A stretch of 64,000 nt of DNA from positions 3,658,001 through 3,722,000 of the forward strand of contig NZ_CP017990.1 of NCBI RefSeq assembly GCF_002208095.1, written 5' to 3'. The notes beneath the pieces were generated by a model. That model searched no databases and had not been told where the DNA came from. It was given only the letters and a program-made list of their open reading frames with translations. A program made the translations under genes and the position numbers. Of this stretch, positions 49,397-62,483 are shown one piece after another. This DNA is from Enterobacter cloacae complex sp. ECNIH7 (GTDB lineage Bacteria; Pseudomonadota; Gammaproteobacteria; Enterobacterales; Enterobacteriaceae). Within the stretch, counting starts at the first letter, position 1; each line of letters starts with the position of its first letter.

Positions 49397-50734
49397 TTAC
49401 TCTTTAAAATCGTTTGCTTCCAGCTCGTGGCGCGACAGCAGCTTGTAGAACTCGGTGCGGTTGCGTCCGGCCATGCGCGCCGCGTGGGTCACGTTGCCTT
49501 TGGTGATCTGCAATAGCTTGCGCAGATAGTTCAGCTCAAACTGATTCCGCGCTTCCGCAAACGTCGGCAGGGCCGTGTTTTCCCCTTCCAGCGCCTGCTC
49601 CACCAGCGCATCGCTGATCACCGGTGAGGAGGTCAGCGCCACGCACTGCTCAATCACGTTCACCAGCTGGCGCACGTTACCCGGCCAGCCTGCGGCCATC
49701 AGCCGCTTCATCGCGTCGGTGGAAAACGCGCGCACGAATGGTTTATGGCGATCGGCCGCCTGGCGCAAAAGATGGTTCGCCAGCAGCGGAATGTCTTCCG
49801 CACGCTCCGCCAGCGCCGGGATCTTCAGATTCACTACGTTCAGACGGTAGTAGAGATCTTCGCGAAACTCGTTGCGGGCCATCACTTTTGGCAAGTCGCG
49901 GTGGGTAGCGGAAATAATGCGTACGTTAATATCAATGTCGCGATTGCTGCCCAGCGGGCGAACTTTTCGCTCCTGCAATACGCGCAGCAGTTTGACCTGC
50001 AGCGGCGCGGGCATGTCGCCAATCTCGTCCAGGAACAGCGTGCCCCCTTCCGCGGCCTGGAACAGCCCTTCCCGGCTGCTCACCGCGCCGGTGAATGCGC
50101 CGCGGGCGTGACCAAACAGTTCAGATTCGAGCAGCTGTTCTGGAAGCGCGCCGCAGTTAATGGCGATAAAGGCGTTTTTACTGCGCGGGCTGGCGTTATG
50201 GATCGCCTGCGCCAGGATCTCTTTCCCGGTTCCGCTCTGGCCGTTGATGAGCACGCTGACGTCGGACTGCGCCACCATCCGGGCCTGTTCAAGCAGACGC
50301 AGCATAATGGGGCTGCGGGTGACGATGGACTCCCGCCACGCTTCATCCCCCGCCGGGGCGGCGTGTTCCAGCGCGCTGTCGATAGCCTTATAAAGCGCGT
50401 CTTTGTCCACCGGCTTGGTCAGGAAGCTGAAGACCCCCTGCTGCGTCGCGGCAACCGCATCCGGGATCGACCCGTGCGCCGTCAGGATAATCACGGGCAT
50501 ACCCGGCTGCTGCTTCTGGATCTCCGCGAACAGCTGCAGACCATCCATTTCGTCCATCCGCAGGTCGCTTATCACCAGATCGATTTTCTCGCGGCTGAGG
50601 ATCTTCAGTCCTTCCAGCCCGCTTTCAGCGGTCACGACGCTGTAGCCTTCACTCACCAGACGCATCCCCAGCAGCTTTAACAGGCCGGGATCGTCATCCA
50701 CCAGTAAAAGATGGGCAGGTTTACGGCTCGTCAT
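49397..50734 (-). CDS. glrR: Sigma54-dependent response regulator GlrR (QseF)
   Basis: GlrR activates the sigma54 promoter of glmY. Its 445 residues comprise a receiver (about 1-125, phosphoacceptor Asp in LVISDLRMDEMDG), an AAA+ domain (about 135-375; Walker A GQSGTGKE, sigma54 loop GAFTGA, Walker B GGTLFLDEIGDM) and a C-terminal Fis-type helix-turn-helix. It overlaps qseG by 14 bases. The target boxes are visible at 53247-53360 in this same window. Confidence 0.97.
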   Translation of the reverse strand: MTSRKPAHLLLVDDDPGLLKLLGMRLVSEGYSVVTAESGLEGLKILSREKIDLVISDLRMDEMDGLQLFAEIQKQQPGMPVIILTAHGSIPDAVAATQQGVFSFLTKPVDKDALYKAIDSALEHAAPAGDEAWRESIVTRSPIMLRLLEQARMVAQSDVSVLINGQSGTGKEILAQAIHNASPRSKNAFIAINCGALPEQLLESELFGHARGAFTGAVSSREGLFQAAEGGTLFLDEIGDMPAPLQVKLLRVLQERKVRPLGSNRDIDINVRIISATHRDLPKVMARNEFREDLYYRLNVVNLKIPALAERAEDIPLLANHLLRQAADRHKPFVRAFSTDAMKRLMAAGWPGNVRQLVNVIEQCVALTSSPVISDALVEQALEGENTALPTFAEARNQFELNYLRKLLQITKGNVTHAARMAGRNRTEFYKLLSRHELEANDFKE

Positions 50735-51437
50735 GCTTCACATCCTCTTGTTTCGGCGTATCGCTGTCCGGTGCAGCGGATGAACTCCCCGGCTGATATT
50801 TACGCGACGAGAGCTGCCTTTCGATATCCGTCAGGTTTTCCAGTTTGCGCGTCGTGGTATCCAGCTGCGTACGTAAATGTTGCTGCTGTTGACGCAGCGT
50901 ATCAAGCTCGCTGTCGGTTGACTGCTGCAGCTTGCTGTAGCGGGAGCGCTCTTCAGACAGCTGAAGCTGTAATGTCTGCCCATCGCGCCAGAGCTGGTAC
51001 ACCGGGCGTACCTGCACAGGAAGATTGACTACAAACGTGTCCAGCCGGGTGACATTGACGCGGCGTTCAACGGGGGTGATTTTCGCATCTGCGAGTAAAA
51101 TCCCGCGCTTGAAAGCGTCCTGCCAGGTGTCGTCATCCAGCATCGCCGCCTTCGAGCGGGCGTCTACCGGCGCAAGACGCTGGGCGCAATCTATTCCTCG
51201 CAGCCAGAACAGCGGGTTGCTTTCAACGTCATGTCCTGACAGGTTCCAGATGTCGTCGCAGCGGGTTGAGAGGAAATCTGCCAGCTGGTTATCGGGCCAT
51301 TTATCTTCTTGTTTATCGCTAATTGCACTTTGTGGCGCATGGGAAACACACCCTGCCAGAAACAAACAGGGCAGGCTCAGGCGAAGCGTGTTGCAGGAAA
51401 ACACCGCGCGTACGGCGCGGAAAAAGACGTGTGACAT
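50721..51437 (-). CDS. qseG: Outer-membrane lipoprotein QseG (YfhG)
   Basis: QseG is an outer-membrane lipoprotein that interacts with the sensor GlrK/QseE and tunes its activity. ATG 51437 (MSHVFFRAVRA) has GGTGAGT upstream; the lipobox LFLAGC puts the lipidated Cys at residue 30. The C-terminal half is helical and likely coiled coil (LQLQLSEERSRYSKLQQ, TTRKLENLTDIERQL). The N-terminal third diverges from E. coli much more than this helical part. It lies between glrK and glrR as in other enterobacteria. Confidence 0.93.
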   Translation of the reverse strand: MSHVFFRAVRAVFSCNTLRLSLPCLFLAGCVSHAPQSAISDKQEDKWPDNQLADFLSTRCDDIWNLSGHDVESNPLFWLRGIDCAQRLAPVDARSKAAMLDDDTWQDAFKRGILLADAKITPVERRVNVTRLDTFVVNLPVQVRPVYQLWRDGQTLQLQLSEERSRYSKLQQSTDSELDTLRQQQQHLRTQLDTTTRKLENLTDIERQLSSRKYQPGSSSAAPDSDTPKQEDVKHDEP

Positions 51438-51459
51438 ACTCACCAGACATAGATTCATT

Positions 51460-52887
51460 TTATTGATTTTTCCGGCTCACGGGCAGTTCGATACGGAAGC
51501 AAACGTCTGAACGTTCGTCCGCGGCAATGTTTAGCTCACCCTGCATGCGTCGTATGCAGTCCCGGGCGATGCTCAAGCCCAGCCCGCTTCCTTTAACCGC
51601 GCCTTTCCGCTGATGACTCCCCTGGAAAAAGGGTTCGAAGATCATGGTTTTTTCGTCATCGGGGATCGGGGTGCCGGTGTTTGCGACGTCAATAAACACC
51701 CGTGAACCATTCGTATTACTTCGGATATAAATGTTACCGGATTCAGTACCATAGTGCACCGCATTGGAGTAAAGATTATCCAGAACGCTCATCAGCAGCA
51801 TGGGTTCAGCCAGGCACGCAGGCGCATTCAGCTCAACGCCGGTATGCATCATTTTAGCTCTTGCTGGCAAGCTGTGGGCGGAGATCACCATATCCACCAG
51901 CGGCTCAATTTCAACGTTTTCCAGTACGACCGCCCCGTCAGCCAGCTTGCGGTTGTAATCCAGCAGTTGCTCAATCAGCTTTTGCAGATTGCGGCTGCTG
52001 TTATCCAGGATCTCGACAATTTCTTTCTGTTCTGGCGTAAGGGGCCCGGCCACTTCGTCCGCCAGCAGCTCCGTCCCTTCGCGCATGCTGGCCAGCGGCG
52101 TTTTAAGCTCATGGGAGATATGGCGCAGGAACTGATGGCGCTGTGATTCGAGCCACGCCAGGCGCTCGGACAGCCAGATAATGCGCTGACCTACGGATCG
52201 CAGCTCGCGCGGACCTTTAAAGGCGACCGTATCCCCGAGCGATTTCCCCTCCCCCAGACGGTTGATCATACGCTGAATGCCCTTCACCGGGCCGATGATC
52301 ATGCGGGTAAAAAGCAGAACCAGCCCCAGGCTCACCAGGAACAGCACTAGCGCCTGCCAGCCGAAGAACTGGCCGCGCTCGGCAATCTCCTGCTGGAGCT
52401 GCTGGCCGCGAGAGAAAATCACCGCGCGCGTTGACTGCACCATCTCGGTGTTGGCGCTGGCAAAAGCTTCGAGGCGCGCGGCGGCGGCGGCATCCGGGCC
52501 GCTGTTGCTGCACTGCAGCTGCGCGAGATCGTTCAAATCCTGACGTAACGCCTGATACAGCTTGTCATCAGGCAAGACCCCCGCGTGAGCGTCCAGCATT
52601 TCGCTGTAGCGTTTACGCTGACTCTGATAAACCTTTTCCAGCGTCCGATCGTCAAGCACGCAATACTGACGATAGCTACGCTCCATCTCCAGCGCGGCGT
52701 TGGTCATTGCTTCACTGCGTCTGGCGTCGATGAGCGTCGTGCGGTTGGTCAAAGCCGCCTGCGCGCTCAGCGCGTTCAGGCTTTGCCACGCCTGCCAGGC
52801 AAGGATCAGCAGCGGCAGCAGGATCAGCAAGAAGGCCATCATGACGAGCTGCCGCAGGGAGCGGGGGAAAACGGGCCAGCGTTTCAA
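51460..52887 (-). CDS. glrK: Sensor histidine kinase GlrK (QseE)
   Basis: GlrK phosphorylates GlrR in response to envelope signals. The 475-residue protein has two membrane segments (about 14-34 and 172-194) flanking a helical periplasmic domain, then HAMP, the H box HISHELKTPLASMREG, N box NLYSNAVHYG and G box GSGLGLSIARDC. The start is TTG at 52887 (TTGAAACGC, MKRWPVFPRSLRQL), with AGAGAG upstream; E. coli GlrK begins with the same residues. It leads the glrK-qseG-glrR operon. Confidence 0.96.
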   Translation of the reverse strand: MKRWPVFPRSLRQLVMMAFLLILLPLLILAWQAWQSLNALSAQAALTNRTTLIDARRSEAMTNAALEMERSYRQYCVLDDRTLEKVYQSQRKRYSEMLDAHAGVLPDDKLYQALRQDLNDLAQLQCSNSGPDAAAAARLEAFASANTEMVQSTRAVIFSRGQQLQQEIAERGQFFGWQALVLFLVSLGLVLLFTRMIIGPVKGIQRMINRLGEGKSLGDTVAFKGPRELRSVGQRIIWLSERLAWLESQRHQFLRHISHELKTPLASMREGTELLADEVAGPLTPEQKEIVEILDNSSRNLQKLIEQLLDYNRKLADGAVVLENVEIEPLVDMVISAHSLPARAKMMHTGVELNAPACLAEPMLLMSVLDNLYSNAVHYGTESGNIYIRSNTNGSRVFIDVANTGTPIPDDEKTMIFEPFFQGSHQRKGAVKGSGLGLSIARDCIRRMQGELNIAADERSDVCFRIELPVSRKNQ

Positions 52888-52945
52888 CGCATTACTCTCT
52901 TAATGGGGATTTACGCAGAGCGTAACTGAGTCTGCCCTTCAGATA

Positions 52946-53130
52946 CAACAAAGCCGGGTAAAAACCCGGCTTTGTCATGGAATGAGGCGGTGCCTAACTC
53001 GACGTTTCGCCCTGGCCTGATAAAGCATCGCTATGATCAGTAGTTGGACGGCAGGCACCTTTTTGTGCGTCATTCGAAATTTATGTAGCGCGTCCCGAAG
53101 GGGCTGACATAAGAAGGTGAATGAGCCACT
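52946..53130 (-). ncRNA. glmY: Small RNA GlmY
   Basis: GlmY sequesters the adaptor RapZ, which stabilises GlmZ and raises GlmS synthesis, matching glucosamine-6-phosphate supply to cell-wall need. The 5' end AGTGGCTCATTCACC, the middle GTCAGCCCCTTCGGGAC stem, AAAAAGGTGCCTGCCGTCC and GTTAGGCACCGCC near the 3' end match E. coli GlmY, and it lies between glrK and purL as there. It ends in a GC-rich stem (ACAAAGCCGGGT / ACCCGGCTTTGT, 52949-52976) acting as terminator. About 185 nt, as in E. coli; the exact ends are inferred. Confidence 0.93.
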
Positions 53131-53137
53131 GCTTAAT

Positions 53138-53165
53138 ATTATGCAACACCCGTGCCAGAATGCAA
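53138..53165 (-). promoter_or_regulatory. glmY promoters: sigma54 overlapping a sigma70-like promoter
   Basis: TGGCACGGGTGTTGCA at 53142-53157 is a full sigma54 -24/-12 element, placed correctly for the GlmY 5' end at 53130. A sigma70-like pair, TTGCAT (53160-53165) and CATAAT (53138-53143) with a 16-base spacer, overlaps it and would start at the same base. E. coli glmY is known to have such overlapping promoters. Confidence 0.88.
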
Positions 53166-53246
53166 AACAAAATATTAACATTTTGAAATATATGAGTTTT
53201 ACTCGTTTAGCCTGTTAATTATCGGTTGAATGATTTCCAGGCTAAG

Positions 53247-53360
53247 TGTCGCTATTAAGCAACACCTTAACGGGAACCTTTACTGCCATATATAAATCAA
53301 TGAGTTAAATGTCGCCTTTTGGAGACAGTTGGATTACGGGTCTGTCGCGTAATTGCGACA
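53247..53360 (-). promoter_or_regulatory. Three GlrR-binding boxes upstream of glmY
   Basis: The GlrR motif TGTC-N10-GACA occurs perfectly at 53310-53327 and 53343-53360, and with one mismatch (AACA) at 53247-53264. They lie about 115-230 bases upstream of the GlmY start, suitable for a sigma54 enhancer. Three such sites are known in E. coli. The AT-rich stretch between them and the promoter likely carries IHF sites, which I did not resolve. Confidence 0.85.
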
Positions 53361-53364
53361 CAAA

Positions 53365-53399
53365 TAAAAAAGCCCGGTGGAGCTTTCGCTTACCGGGCC
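53365..53399 (-). terminator. REP-like terminator of purL
   Basis: On the minus strand GCCCGGTAAGCG...CCACCGGGC is followed by TTTTTTATTTG. The palindrome is the same type as the REP elements at 40731 and 48948 but has acquired a T-run. It lies about 22 bases past purL and only 5 bases from the nearest GlrR box. Confidence 0.85.
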
Positions 53400-53421
53400 T
53401 GGAAGGGTGTGGGGCTAAAAC

Positions 53422-56400
53422 TTAACCCAACTGCTTACGCGCGTTGCGGAAGATACGCATCCACGGGCTGTCCTCGCCCCAGTTGTCCGGGTGCCAGGAA
53501 TTGCTCACGGTACGGAATACGCGTTCCGGGTGCGGCATCATGATGGTCGCCCGACCGCTTTCGCTGGTCACCGCCGTAATACCGTTGGCGGAGCCGTTCG
53601 GGTTAGCCGGGTAAGTTTCAGTCACCTTGCCGAAGTTATCGACAAAGCGCAGCGCCACCAGGCCTTTGCTCTCCAGCTGAGCCAGATGCGCAGCATCACG
53701 TACTTCTACCTGACCTTCACCGTGGGAAACGGCGATTGGCATCTGAGAACCGACCATTCCCTGCAGCAGCAGAGACGGGCTTTGGCTCACTTCCACCAGG
53801 CTGAAGCGCGCCTCGAAGCGGTCAGACTGGTTGCGCACAAAGCGCGGCCAGGCTTCGCTGCCCGGGATCAGCTCGCGCAGGTTAGACATCATCTGGCAGC
53901 CGTTACACACGCCCAGCGCCAGGGTCTGCGGACGGTGGAAGAAGGTTTCGAACTCGTCGCGCACGCGGCTGTTGAACAGGATGGACTTCGCCCAGCCTTC
54001 GCCCGCGCCCAGCACGTCGCCGTAGGAGAAGCCGCCGCACGCCACCAGCGCCTGGAAATCTTGCAGACCGGTACGTCCGGCCAGCAGGTCGCTCATGTGG
54101 ACGTCGATAGCGTCAAAGCCCGCGCGGTGGAAGGCAGCCGCCATCTCAACGTGGGAGTTGACGCCCTGCTCGCGCAGCACAGCCACTTTTGGACGCGCGC
54201 CGGTCGCAATGTACGGCGCAGCGATATCTTCGTTAATGTCGAAGGAGAGCTTCACGTTCAGCCCTGGATCCTGGTCATTCGCTTTCGCGTTATGCTCCTG
54301 ATCGGCACATTCCGGGTTATCACGCAGGCGCTGCATCTGCCAGGTGGTTTCCGCCCACCACATGCGCAGCGTGGTGCGGCTTTCGCTGAACACCGCGTGA
54401 CCGTCTGCTTCAATCACGAAGCGGTCGCCCTGAACGGCTTTACCCAGATAGTGCACGCAGTCTGCCAGACCGTGCTTCGCCAGAATCGCTTCAACCGCGT
54501 CGCGATCCGCCGCGCGCACCTGAATCACGGCGCCCAGCTCTTCGTTGAACAGCGCCGCCAGACGGTCTTCGCCCAGCGTCGCAATGTTCGCTTCCACGCC
54601 ACAGTGGCCGGTGAAGGCCATCTCTGCCAGGGTCACCAGCAGGCCGCCGTCGGAACGGTCGTGGTAGGCCAGCAGCTTACGCTGCGCCACCAGCGCCTGA
54701 ATCCCGTCGTAGAAGCCTTTCAGCTGGGCCACGTCACGCACGTCGGCTGGCTTATCGCCGAGCTGGCGGTAAACCTGCGCCAGCGCGGTAGCACCCAGCG
54801 CGTTGTGGCCTTTACCCAGGTCAATCAGCAGCAGGGCGTTGTCTTCGGTCGCAAGCTGCGGCGTAACGGTGTGACGCACGTCTTCCACGCGGGCAAACGC
54901 GGTGATCACCAGCGACAGCGGAGAGGTCATCTCGCGCTGCTCGCTGCCTTCCTGCCAGCGGGTTTTCATCGACATGGAGTCTTTGCCCACCGGAATGGTC
55001 AGGCCGAGGGCAGGACACAGCTCCTCGCCCACCGCTTTCACGGCTTCATACAGGCCAGCATCTTCGCCAGGGTGGCCGGCAGCGGCCATCCAGTTGGCGG
55101 AGAGCTTGATACGTTTAATATCGCCAATCTGCGTCGCGGCGATGTTGGTCAGCGCTTCACCGACCGCCAGACGGGCAGAAGCAGCGAAGTCCAGCAGCGC
55201 CACCGGGGTACGTTCGCCGAGAGCCATCGCTTCGCCGTAGTAGCTGTCGAGGCTCGCGGTGGTCACGGCGCAGTTAGCGACAGGGATCTGCCACGGGCCG
55301 ACCATCTGATCGCGCGATACCATACCGGTCACGGTGCGGTCGCCGATGGTCACCAGGAAGGTTTTCTCTGCCACAGCAGGCAGGTGCAGCACGCGGTTGA
55401 CCGCTTCTGCCACGGTGATGCCCTGGCGATCCAGCGCTTTGCCCGCCGCTTTACGGGTGGTTACGTCGCGGGTCATCTTCGGCGTTTTACCGAGCAGAAC
55501 GTCGAGCGGCAGATCGATTGGCTGGTTGTCAAAGTGGGTGTCGCTTAAGGAAAGGTGCTGCTCTTCGGTCGCTTCACCGATGACGGCATACGGCGCGCGC
55601 TCGCGGCGGCACAGCTCGTCAAACAGCGGCAGCTGGTCGGCAGCAACCGCCAGCACGTAGCGCTCCTGGGATTCGTTACACCAGATTTCCAGCGGGCTCA
55701 TGCCTGGCTCATCGCTCAGGATATCGCGCAGGTTGAAACGCCCGCCGCGGCCGCCGTCGCTTACCAGCTCCGGCATGGCGTTGGACAAACCGCCCGCGCC
55801 CACGTCGTGAATGAAGAGGATCGGGTTAGCGTCGCCCAGCTGCCAGCAGCGGTCGATCACTTCCTGGCAGCGGCGCTCCATCTCAGGGTTGTCGCGCTGC
55901 ACGGAGGCGAAGTCGAGATCCGCATCAGACTGGCCGGAGGCCATAGAAGAGGCCGCCCCGCCGCCCAGACCGATGTTCATCGCCGGGCCGCCCAGTACGA
56001 TCAGCTTCGCGCCGACGACGATCTCGCCTTTCTGCACGTGATCGGCACGGATGTTGCCGATCCCGCCCGCCAGCATGATCGGTTTGTGGTAGCCGCGCAG
56101 CTCTTCGCCGTTGTGGCTGTCCACTTTCTCTTCATAGGTGCGGAAGTAACCGTTCAGCGCCGGACGACCAAATTCGTTGTTAAACGCCGCGCCGCCCAGC
56201 GGGCCTTCGGTCATGATATCCAGAGCGGTCACGATACGCTCTGGCTTGCCGAAATCTTCTTCCCACGGCTGTTCAAAGCCCGGGATACGCAGGTTAGAGA
56301 CGGAGAAACCGACCAGACCCGCTTTGGGTTTAGCGCCACGACCGGTCGCACCTTCATCACGGATTTCACCGCCGGAGCCGGTCGCCGCGCCCGGCCACGG

Positions 56401-57309
56401 GGAGATCGCCGTCGGGTGGTTGTGGGTTTCCACTTTCATCAGGATATGCGCGGGCTCCTGATGGAAGTCATAGCGCCCTGCTTCGCGATCGGCGAAGAAG
56501 CGGCCCACCTCGGAACCTTCCATTACCGCGGCGTTGTCCTTATAGGCAGACAGCACGTGGTCAGGGGTTTGCTCCATGGTGTTTTTGATCATTTTGAACA
56601 GCGACTTCGGCTGCTGTTCGCCGTCAATAATCCAGTCGGCGTTGAAAATCTTGTGGCGGCAGTGCTCAGAGTTAGCCTGCGCGAACATGTAGAGTTCGAT
56701 GTCGTTCGGGTTACGGTTGAGCTTAACAAACGCATCCTGCAGGTAATCAATTTCGTCTTCAGCCAGCGCCAGGCCGAGACGCAGGTTGGCGTCAATCAGC
56801 GCCTGACGGCCCTGCCCCAGCAGGTCTACGCTCTGTACCGGCGCAGGCTGATGGTGAGAGAAAAGCTTCTGCGCGTCATCGAGAGAGGCAAATACGCTCT
56901 CCATCATGCGATCGTGCAGTTCAGCCGCAACCGCCTGCCACTGCGCGTCGCTCAGGGTAGAGGCTTCCACGTAGTACGCCACGCCGCGTTCCAGACGGTT
57001 AATCTGGCTCAGGCCACAGTTGTGGGCGATGTCGGTGGCTTTGGAAGACCAGGGGGAGATGGTGCCCGGACGAGGCGTCGCAAGGATCAGTTTGCCGGTT
57101 GGCGTATGGCTGCTCAGGCTTGGACCATACTTGAGCAGGCGTTCCAGCTGTACGCGCTCCTCTGCATTCAGGGGGGCATTCAGGTCAGCAAAATGGACAT
57201 ACTCAGCGTAAATATTGCTTACCGGAAGGTCGGCCGCCTGAAAACGTGCCAGCAGTTTAGTGATACGGAAGGCAGACAGTGCAGGCGAACCACGCAGAAT
57301 TTCCATCAT
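53422..57309 (-). CDS. purL: Phosphoribosylformylglycinamidine synthase
   Basis: PurL (FGAM synthase) carries out the fourth step of purine synthesis with glutamine and ATP. The 1295 residues equal E. coli. It is the long fused form: N-terminal PurS-like domain, linker, two AIRS-type ATPase domains ([33 protein letters not shown]), and a C-terminal glutaminase ([11 protein letters not shown] with the nucleophilic Cys, and PHPERVFR). A PurR box lies about 90 bases upstream. Confidence 0.98.
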   Translation of the reverse strand: MMEILRGSPALSAFRITKLLARFQAADLPVSNIYAEYVHFADLNAPLNAEERVQLERLLKYGPSLSSHTPTGKLILATPRPGTISPWSSKATDIAHNCGLSQINRLERGVAYYVEASTLSDAQWQAVAAELHDRMMESVFASLDDAQKLFSHHQPAPVQSVDLLGQGRQALIDANLRLGLALAEDEIDYLQDAFVKLNRNPNDIELYMFAQANSEHCRHKIFNADWIIDGEQQPKSLFKMIKNTMEQTPDHVLSAYKDNAAVMEGSEVGRFFADREAGRYDFHQEPAHILMKVETHNHPTAISPWPGAATGSGGEIRDEGATGRGAKPKAGLVGFSVSNLRIPGFEQPWEEDFGKPERIVTALDIMTEGPLGGAAFNNEFGRPALNGYFRTYEEKVDSHNGEELRGYHKPIMLAGGIGNIRADHVQKGEIVVGAKLIVLGGPAMNIGLGGGAASSMASGQSDADLDFASVQRDNPEMERRCQEVIDRCWQLGDANPILFIHDVGAGGLSNAMPELVSDGGRGGRFNLRDILSDEPGMSPLEIWCNESQERYVLAVAADQLPLFDELCRRERAPYAVIGEATEEQHLSLSDTHFDNQPIDLPLDVLLGKTPKMTRDVTTRKAAGKALDRQGITVAEAVNRVLHLPAVAEKTFLVTIGDRTVTGMVSRDQMVGPWQIPVANCAVTTASLDSYYGEAMALGERTPVALLDFAASARLAVGEALTNIAATQIGDIKRIKLSANWMAAAGHPGEDAGLYEAVKAVGEELCPALGLTIPVGKDSMSMKTRWQEGSEQREMTSPLSLVITAFARVEDVRHTVTPQLATEDNALLLIDLGKGHNALGATALAQVYRQLGDKPADVRDVAQLKGFYDGIQALVAQRKLLAYHDRSDGGLLVTLAEMAFTGHCGVEANIATLGEDRLAALFNEELGAVIQVRAADRDAVEAILAKHGLADCVHYLGKAVQGDRFVIEADGHAVFSESRTTLRMWWAETTWQMQRLRDNPECADQEHNAKANDQDPGLNVKLSFDINEDIAAPYIATGARPKVAVLREQGVNSHVEMAAAFHRAGFDAIDVHMSDLLAGRTGLQDFQALVACGGFSYGDVLGAGEGWAKSILFNSRVRDEFETFFHRPQTLALGVCNGCQMMSNLRELIPGSEAWPRFVRNQSDRFEARFSLVEVSQSPSLLLQGMVGSQMPIAVSHGEGQVEVRDAAHLAQLESKGLVALRFVDNFGKVTETYPANPNGSANGITAVTSESGRATIMMPHPERVFRTVSNSWHPDNWGEDSPWMRIFRNARKQLG

Positions 57310-57395
57310 AAGTCTCTCGTCTTCGAAGCGCCGGGGCGCTTACAGTGTGCGCAAGGGGGGAAAACGGGCGTCATTATAGAGAATCCTGAGCGCCG

Positions 57396-57411
57396 ACGAA
57401 ACCGTTTGCGT
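57396..57411 (-). promoter_or_regulatory. PurR operator upstream of purL
   Basis: ACGCAAACGGTTTCGT (minus strand) matches the PurR consensus at all but one position. It lies in the gap shared with the divergent mltF and explains co-regulation with guaBA and glyA. Confidence 0.88.
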
Positions 57412-57576
57412 CGAAATAAAATTTGCACAGAGATTTAACAATAGATGTGACCTGTCTCTCTAATTGGTTGCCAAGTGGCGCAAGTTTACGCAAAATGCCG
57501 CTCATTCAATGGCAAACCTTATGATTAACATGGCTACAGCAAACTGAGGCAACCGGCGTCGCAGAGAATTAACTAA

Positions 57577-60213
<2,637 letters not shown>

Positions 60214-60216
60214 ACC

Positions 60217-61578
60217 TTACTCCTCTGGATCGTTGAAACCTAACAGCCAGGTAAACAGGAACCCGGCGATCACCGCTACTAAATAGCCTAACAGATAGAG
60301 CATCACTTTTCCGGTCACGATGGTTAATGCCAGCGGTAAACCGGAAAGCCCAAAGGTGATAACGGTAGCGACTTTCCAGTAGCTGATCAGCGCCCCGCCT
60401 ACCGCGCCCCCCAGACAGGCGGCGAGGAACGGTTTACCCAGCGGCAGCGTAACGCCGAAAATCAGCGGCTCGCCAATGCCGAGCAGTCCGACCGGGAGCG
60501 CGCCTTTAATCATTTTTTTCAGACGCGCGTTGCGGGTTTTCATCAGTACGGCAATTGCCGCGCCGACCTGCCCCACCCCCGCCATCGACAGGATAGGCAG
60601 CAGCGCGTTATAGCCGTGCGCCTGTACAAGCTCGACGTGGATCGGCACCAGCCCCTGGTGCAGGCCGGTCAGCACCAGCGGCAGGAAGGTACCGGAAAGC
60701 ACAGCGCCAACCAGCAGCCCGCCTCGGTCGATAGCCAGAGACGCACCGTGAGCGATGGCTTCAGAGATCCATCCGCCTAGCGGCTGGAGGGCCACAATCG
60801 CTACGCTACCGGTAATCAGCGTGGTCAACAGCGGGTTGAGAATCAGCTCGATCGAGCCAGGCAGAACCGCGCGCAGCCTTTTCTCGATCCAGCACATCAG
60901 GATGACAACCAGCAGCACGGCGATTACCCCACCGCGGCCCGGCTGGAGCGCCTCGCCAAACAGCGTGATCTGCGCCAGCTGCGGGCTGGACAAGATGCCC
61001 GCCATCACCCCGCCCATCGCCAGCGATCCGCCAAACACCTTCGCGGTATTCACCCCGACCAGAATGTTCATGATGGCGAAAACAGCGCTGCCGAAGATCC
61101 CGAGAATCCCCAGCAGGTTCGGATACTGCGTGGCGAAATCCCCCACAATATCCGGTCGCTTGAGGATGTTGATGATCCCGGTGATCAGGCCTGAGGCAAT
61201 AAACGCCGGGATTAGCGGAATAAAGACGTTTGCCAGCTGACGCAGCGCATCGCTCATGGGGGCTTTGTATTTGGCCTTTGCCTGCGCCCTGGTGCGCTCC
61301 GCATCGTCCATCGACGCGCTCGCGCTAACGCCCATCAGCGCGCGCATGGCATCGACAACCTGCGCCGCTTTCCCCGGCCCGACGATCAGCTGATGCTGCT
61401 GCCCTTGTTTCACGTAGCCGCTGACGCCGGACAGCTGCTTAAGGCGCGGCACGTCAAGCTGGTCGTCGTTATGTACCTCGACGCGCACGCGCGTCATGCA
61501 GTTTTCGAGACGCTGAATATTTTTTTCCCCACCGATCCCCTGCAGGATATCGCTGGCGAGCGCTGCTGTTTTGTCCAT
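60217..61578 (-). CDS. murP: PTS N-acetylmuramic acid transporter subunit IIBC
   Basis: MurP imports and phosphorylates N-acetylmuramic acid for recycling. The 453-residue protein has an N-terminal IIB domain (about 1-85; phosphoryl-cysteine in ENCMTRVRV, Cys27) and a IIC domain with about ten membrane segments (GIGEPLIFGVTLPLG signature). There is no IIA, so Crr is the expected donor, as in E. coli. It lies 11 bases behind murQ. The MurNAc assignment rests mainly on murQ; a related amino sugar is possible. Confidence 0.9.
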   Translation of the reverse strand: MDKTAALASDILQGIGGEKNIQRLENCMTRVRVEVHNDDQLDVPRLKQLSGVSGYVKQGQQHQLIVGPGKAAQVVDAMRALMGVSASASMDDAERTRAQAKAKYKAPMSDALRQLANVFIPLIPAFIASGLITGIINILKRPDIVGDFATQYPNLLGILGIFGSAVFAIMNILVGVNTAKVFGGSLAMGGVMAGILSSPQLAQITLFGEALQPGRGGVIAVLLVVILMCWIEKRLRAVLPGSIELILNPLLTTLITGSVAIVALQPLGGWISEAIAHGASLAIDRGGLLVGAVLSGTFLPLVLTGLHQGLVPIHVELVQAHGYNALLPILSMAGVGQVGAAIAVLMKTRNARLKKMIKGALPVGLLGIGEPLIFGVTLPLGKPFLAACLGGAVGGALISYWKVATVITFGLSGLPLALTIVTGKVMLYLLGYLVAVIAGFLFTWLLGFNDPEE

Positions 61579-61589
61579 AGACGCCTCTG

Positions 61590-62483
61590 TTAGTTTTCTA
61601 ATGCCGCCCGTAAGAAGCCGTTATGCGCAGCGAGTTTGGCCCTCGCGGCCGCCGCATCCAGCCCGCTCAGGATCATCAGAATGGCCGGTTTAACATCGTG
61701 AGCGGTCTGCTTGAGCACCGCCTCTGCCTCTTCACGGCCTGCGCCTGTCGCCTCCATCACCATGCGGCAGGCTCTGTCCACCAGCTTGACGTTGGTGGCC
61801 TGCATATCCACCATCAGGTTCTGATAAACCTTGCCGAACTTCACCATCGCGCCGGTGGAGATCATATTGAGCACCAGCTTTTGCGCGGTCCCGGATTTCA
61901 GACGCGTGGAGCCGGTGAGCGCTTCCGGCCCGACTACCGGAGAGATAGCGATAGCGGCCACCTGCGCAATCGGGGAACCCGGATTACAGGAGATGGCGAC
62001 CGTCGTGCAGCCCGTCCGGTTGGCGTATTCCAGCCCGCCAATGACGTACGGGGTGCGCCCGGATGCCGCCAGCCCGACCACCAGATCCTTCGCGGTCAGA
62101 TTCAGATCCTTCAGGTCATCCTCGCCCAGCTGTTTATTGTCTTCCGCTCCTTCAACGGCTTTCAGCAGCGCGCCGGGTCCACCGGCAATCAGCCCAACGA
62201 CCAGACCGTGCGGCACCCCAAAGGTGGGCGGACATTCTGACGCATCCAGAACCCCAAGACGCCCGCTGGTGCCCGCCCCCATGTAGATAATTCGACCGCC
62301 GGCCTTGAGGGCTTCCGCCGCCGCATCGACCGCTTTCGCCACCTCGGGTAAAGTCTCTTTCACTGCCTGCGCGACCAGCGTATCCTGTTGATTAAAGCGG
62401 TTAACCAGCTCCAGGGTGGAGAGCGCATCCAGATCCATGGTTTGTGGGTTACGCGTTTCAGAAACAAGTGAGCCAAGATTCAT
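61590..62483 (-). CDS. murQ: N-acetylmuramic acid 6-phosphate etherase
   Basis: MurQ cleaves the lactyl ether of MurNAc-6-P to give GlcNAc-6-P and lactate. The 297-residue SIS-domain protein has [21 protein letters not shown] (catalytic Glu within ASECPP), [11 protein letters not shown] and [17 protein letters not shown], all family signatures. GAGGT upstream of ATG 62483. It leads a minus-strand run murQ-murP-pgpC and is divergent from the RpiR-type regulator yfhH. Confidence 0.96.
   Translation of the reverse strand: MNLGSLVSETRNPQTMDLDALSTLELVNRFNQQDTLVAQAVKETLPEVAKAVDAAAEALKAGGRIIYMGAGTSGRLGVLDASECPPTFGVPHGLVVGLIAGGPGALLKAVEGAEDNKQLGEDDLKDLNLTAKDLVVGLAASGRTPYVIGGLEYANRTGCTTVAISCNPGSPIAQVAAIAISPVVGPEALTGSTRLKSGTAQKLVLNMISTGAMVKFGKVYQNLMVDMQATNVKLVDRACRMVMEATGAGREEAEAVLKQTAHDVKPAILMILSGLDAAAARAKLAAHNGFLRAALEN

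Noticed and set aside
53491..57438. Very long open frames antisense to purL (up to about 680 codons)
   Set aside because: They mirror a well-conserved GC-rich coding strand, lack ribosome sites and family resemblance, and PurL is full length.
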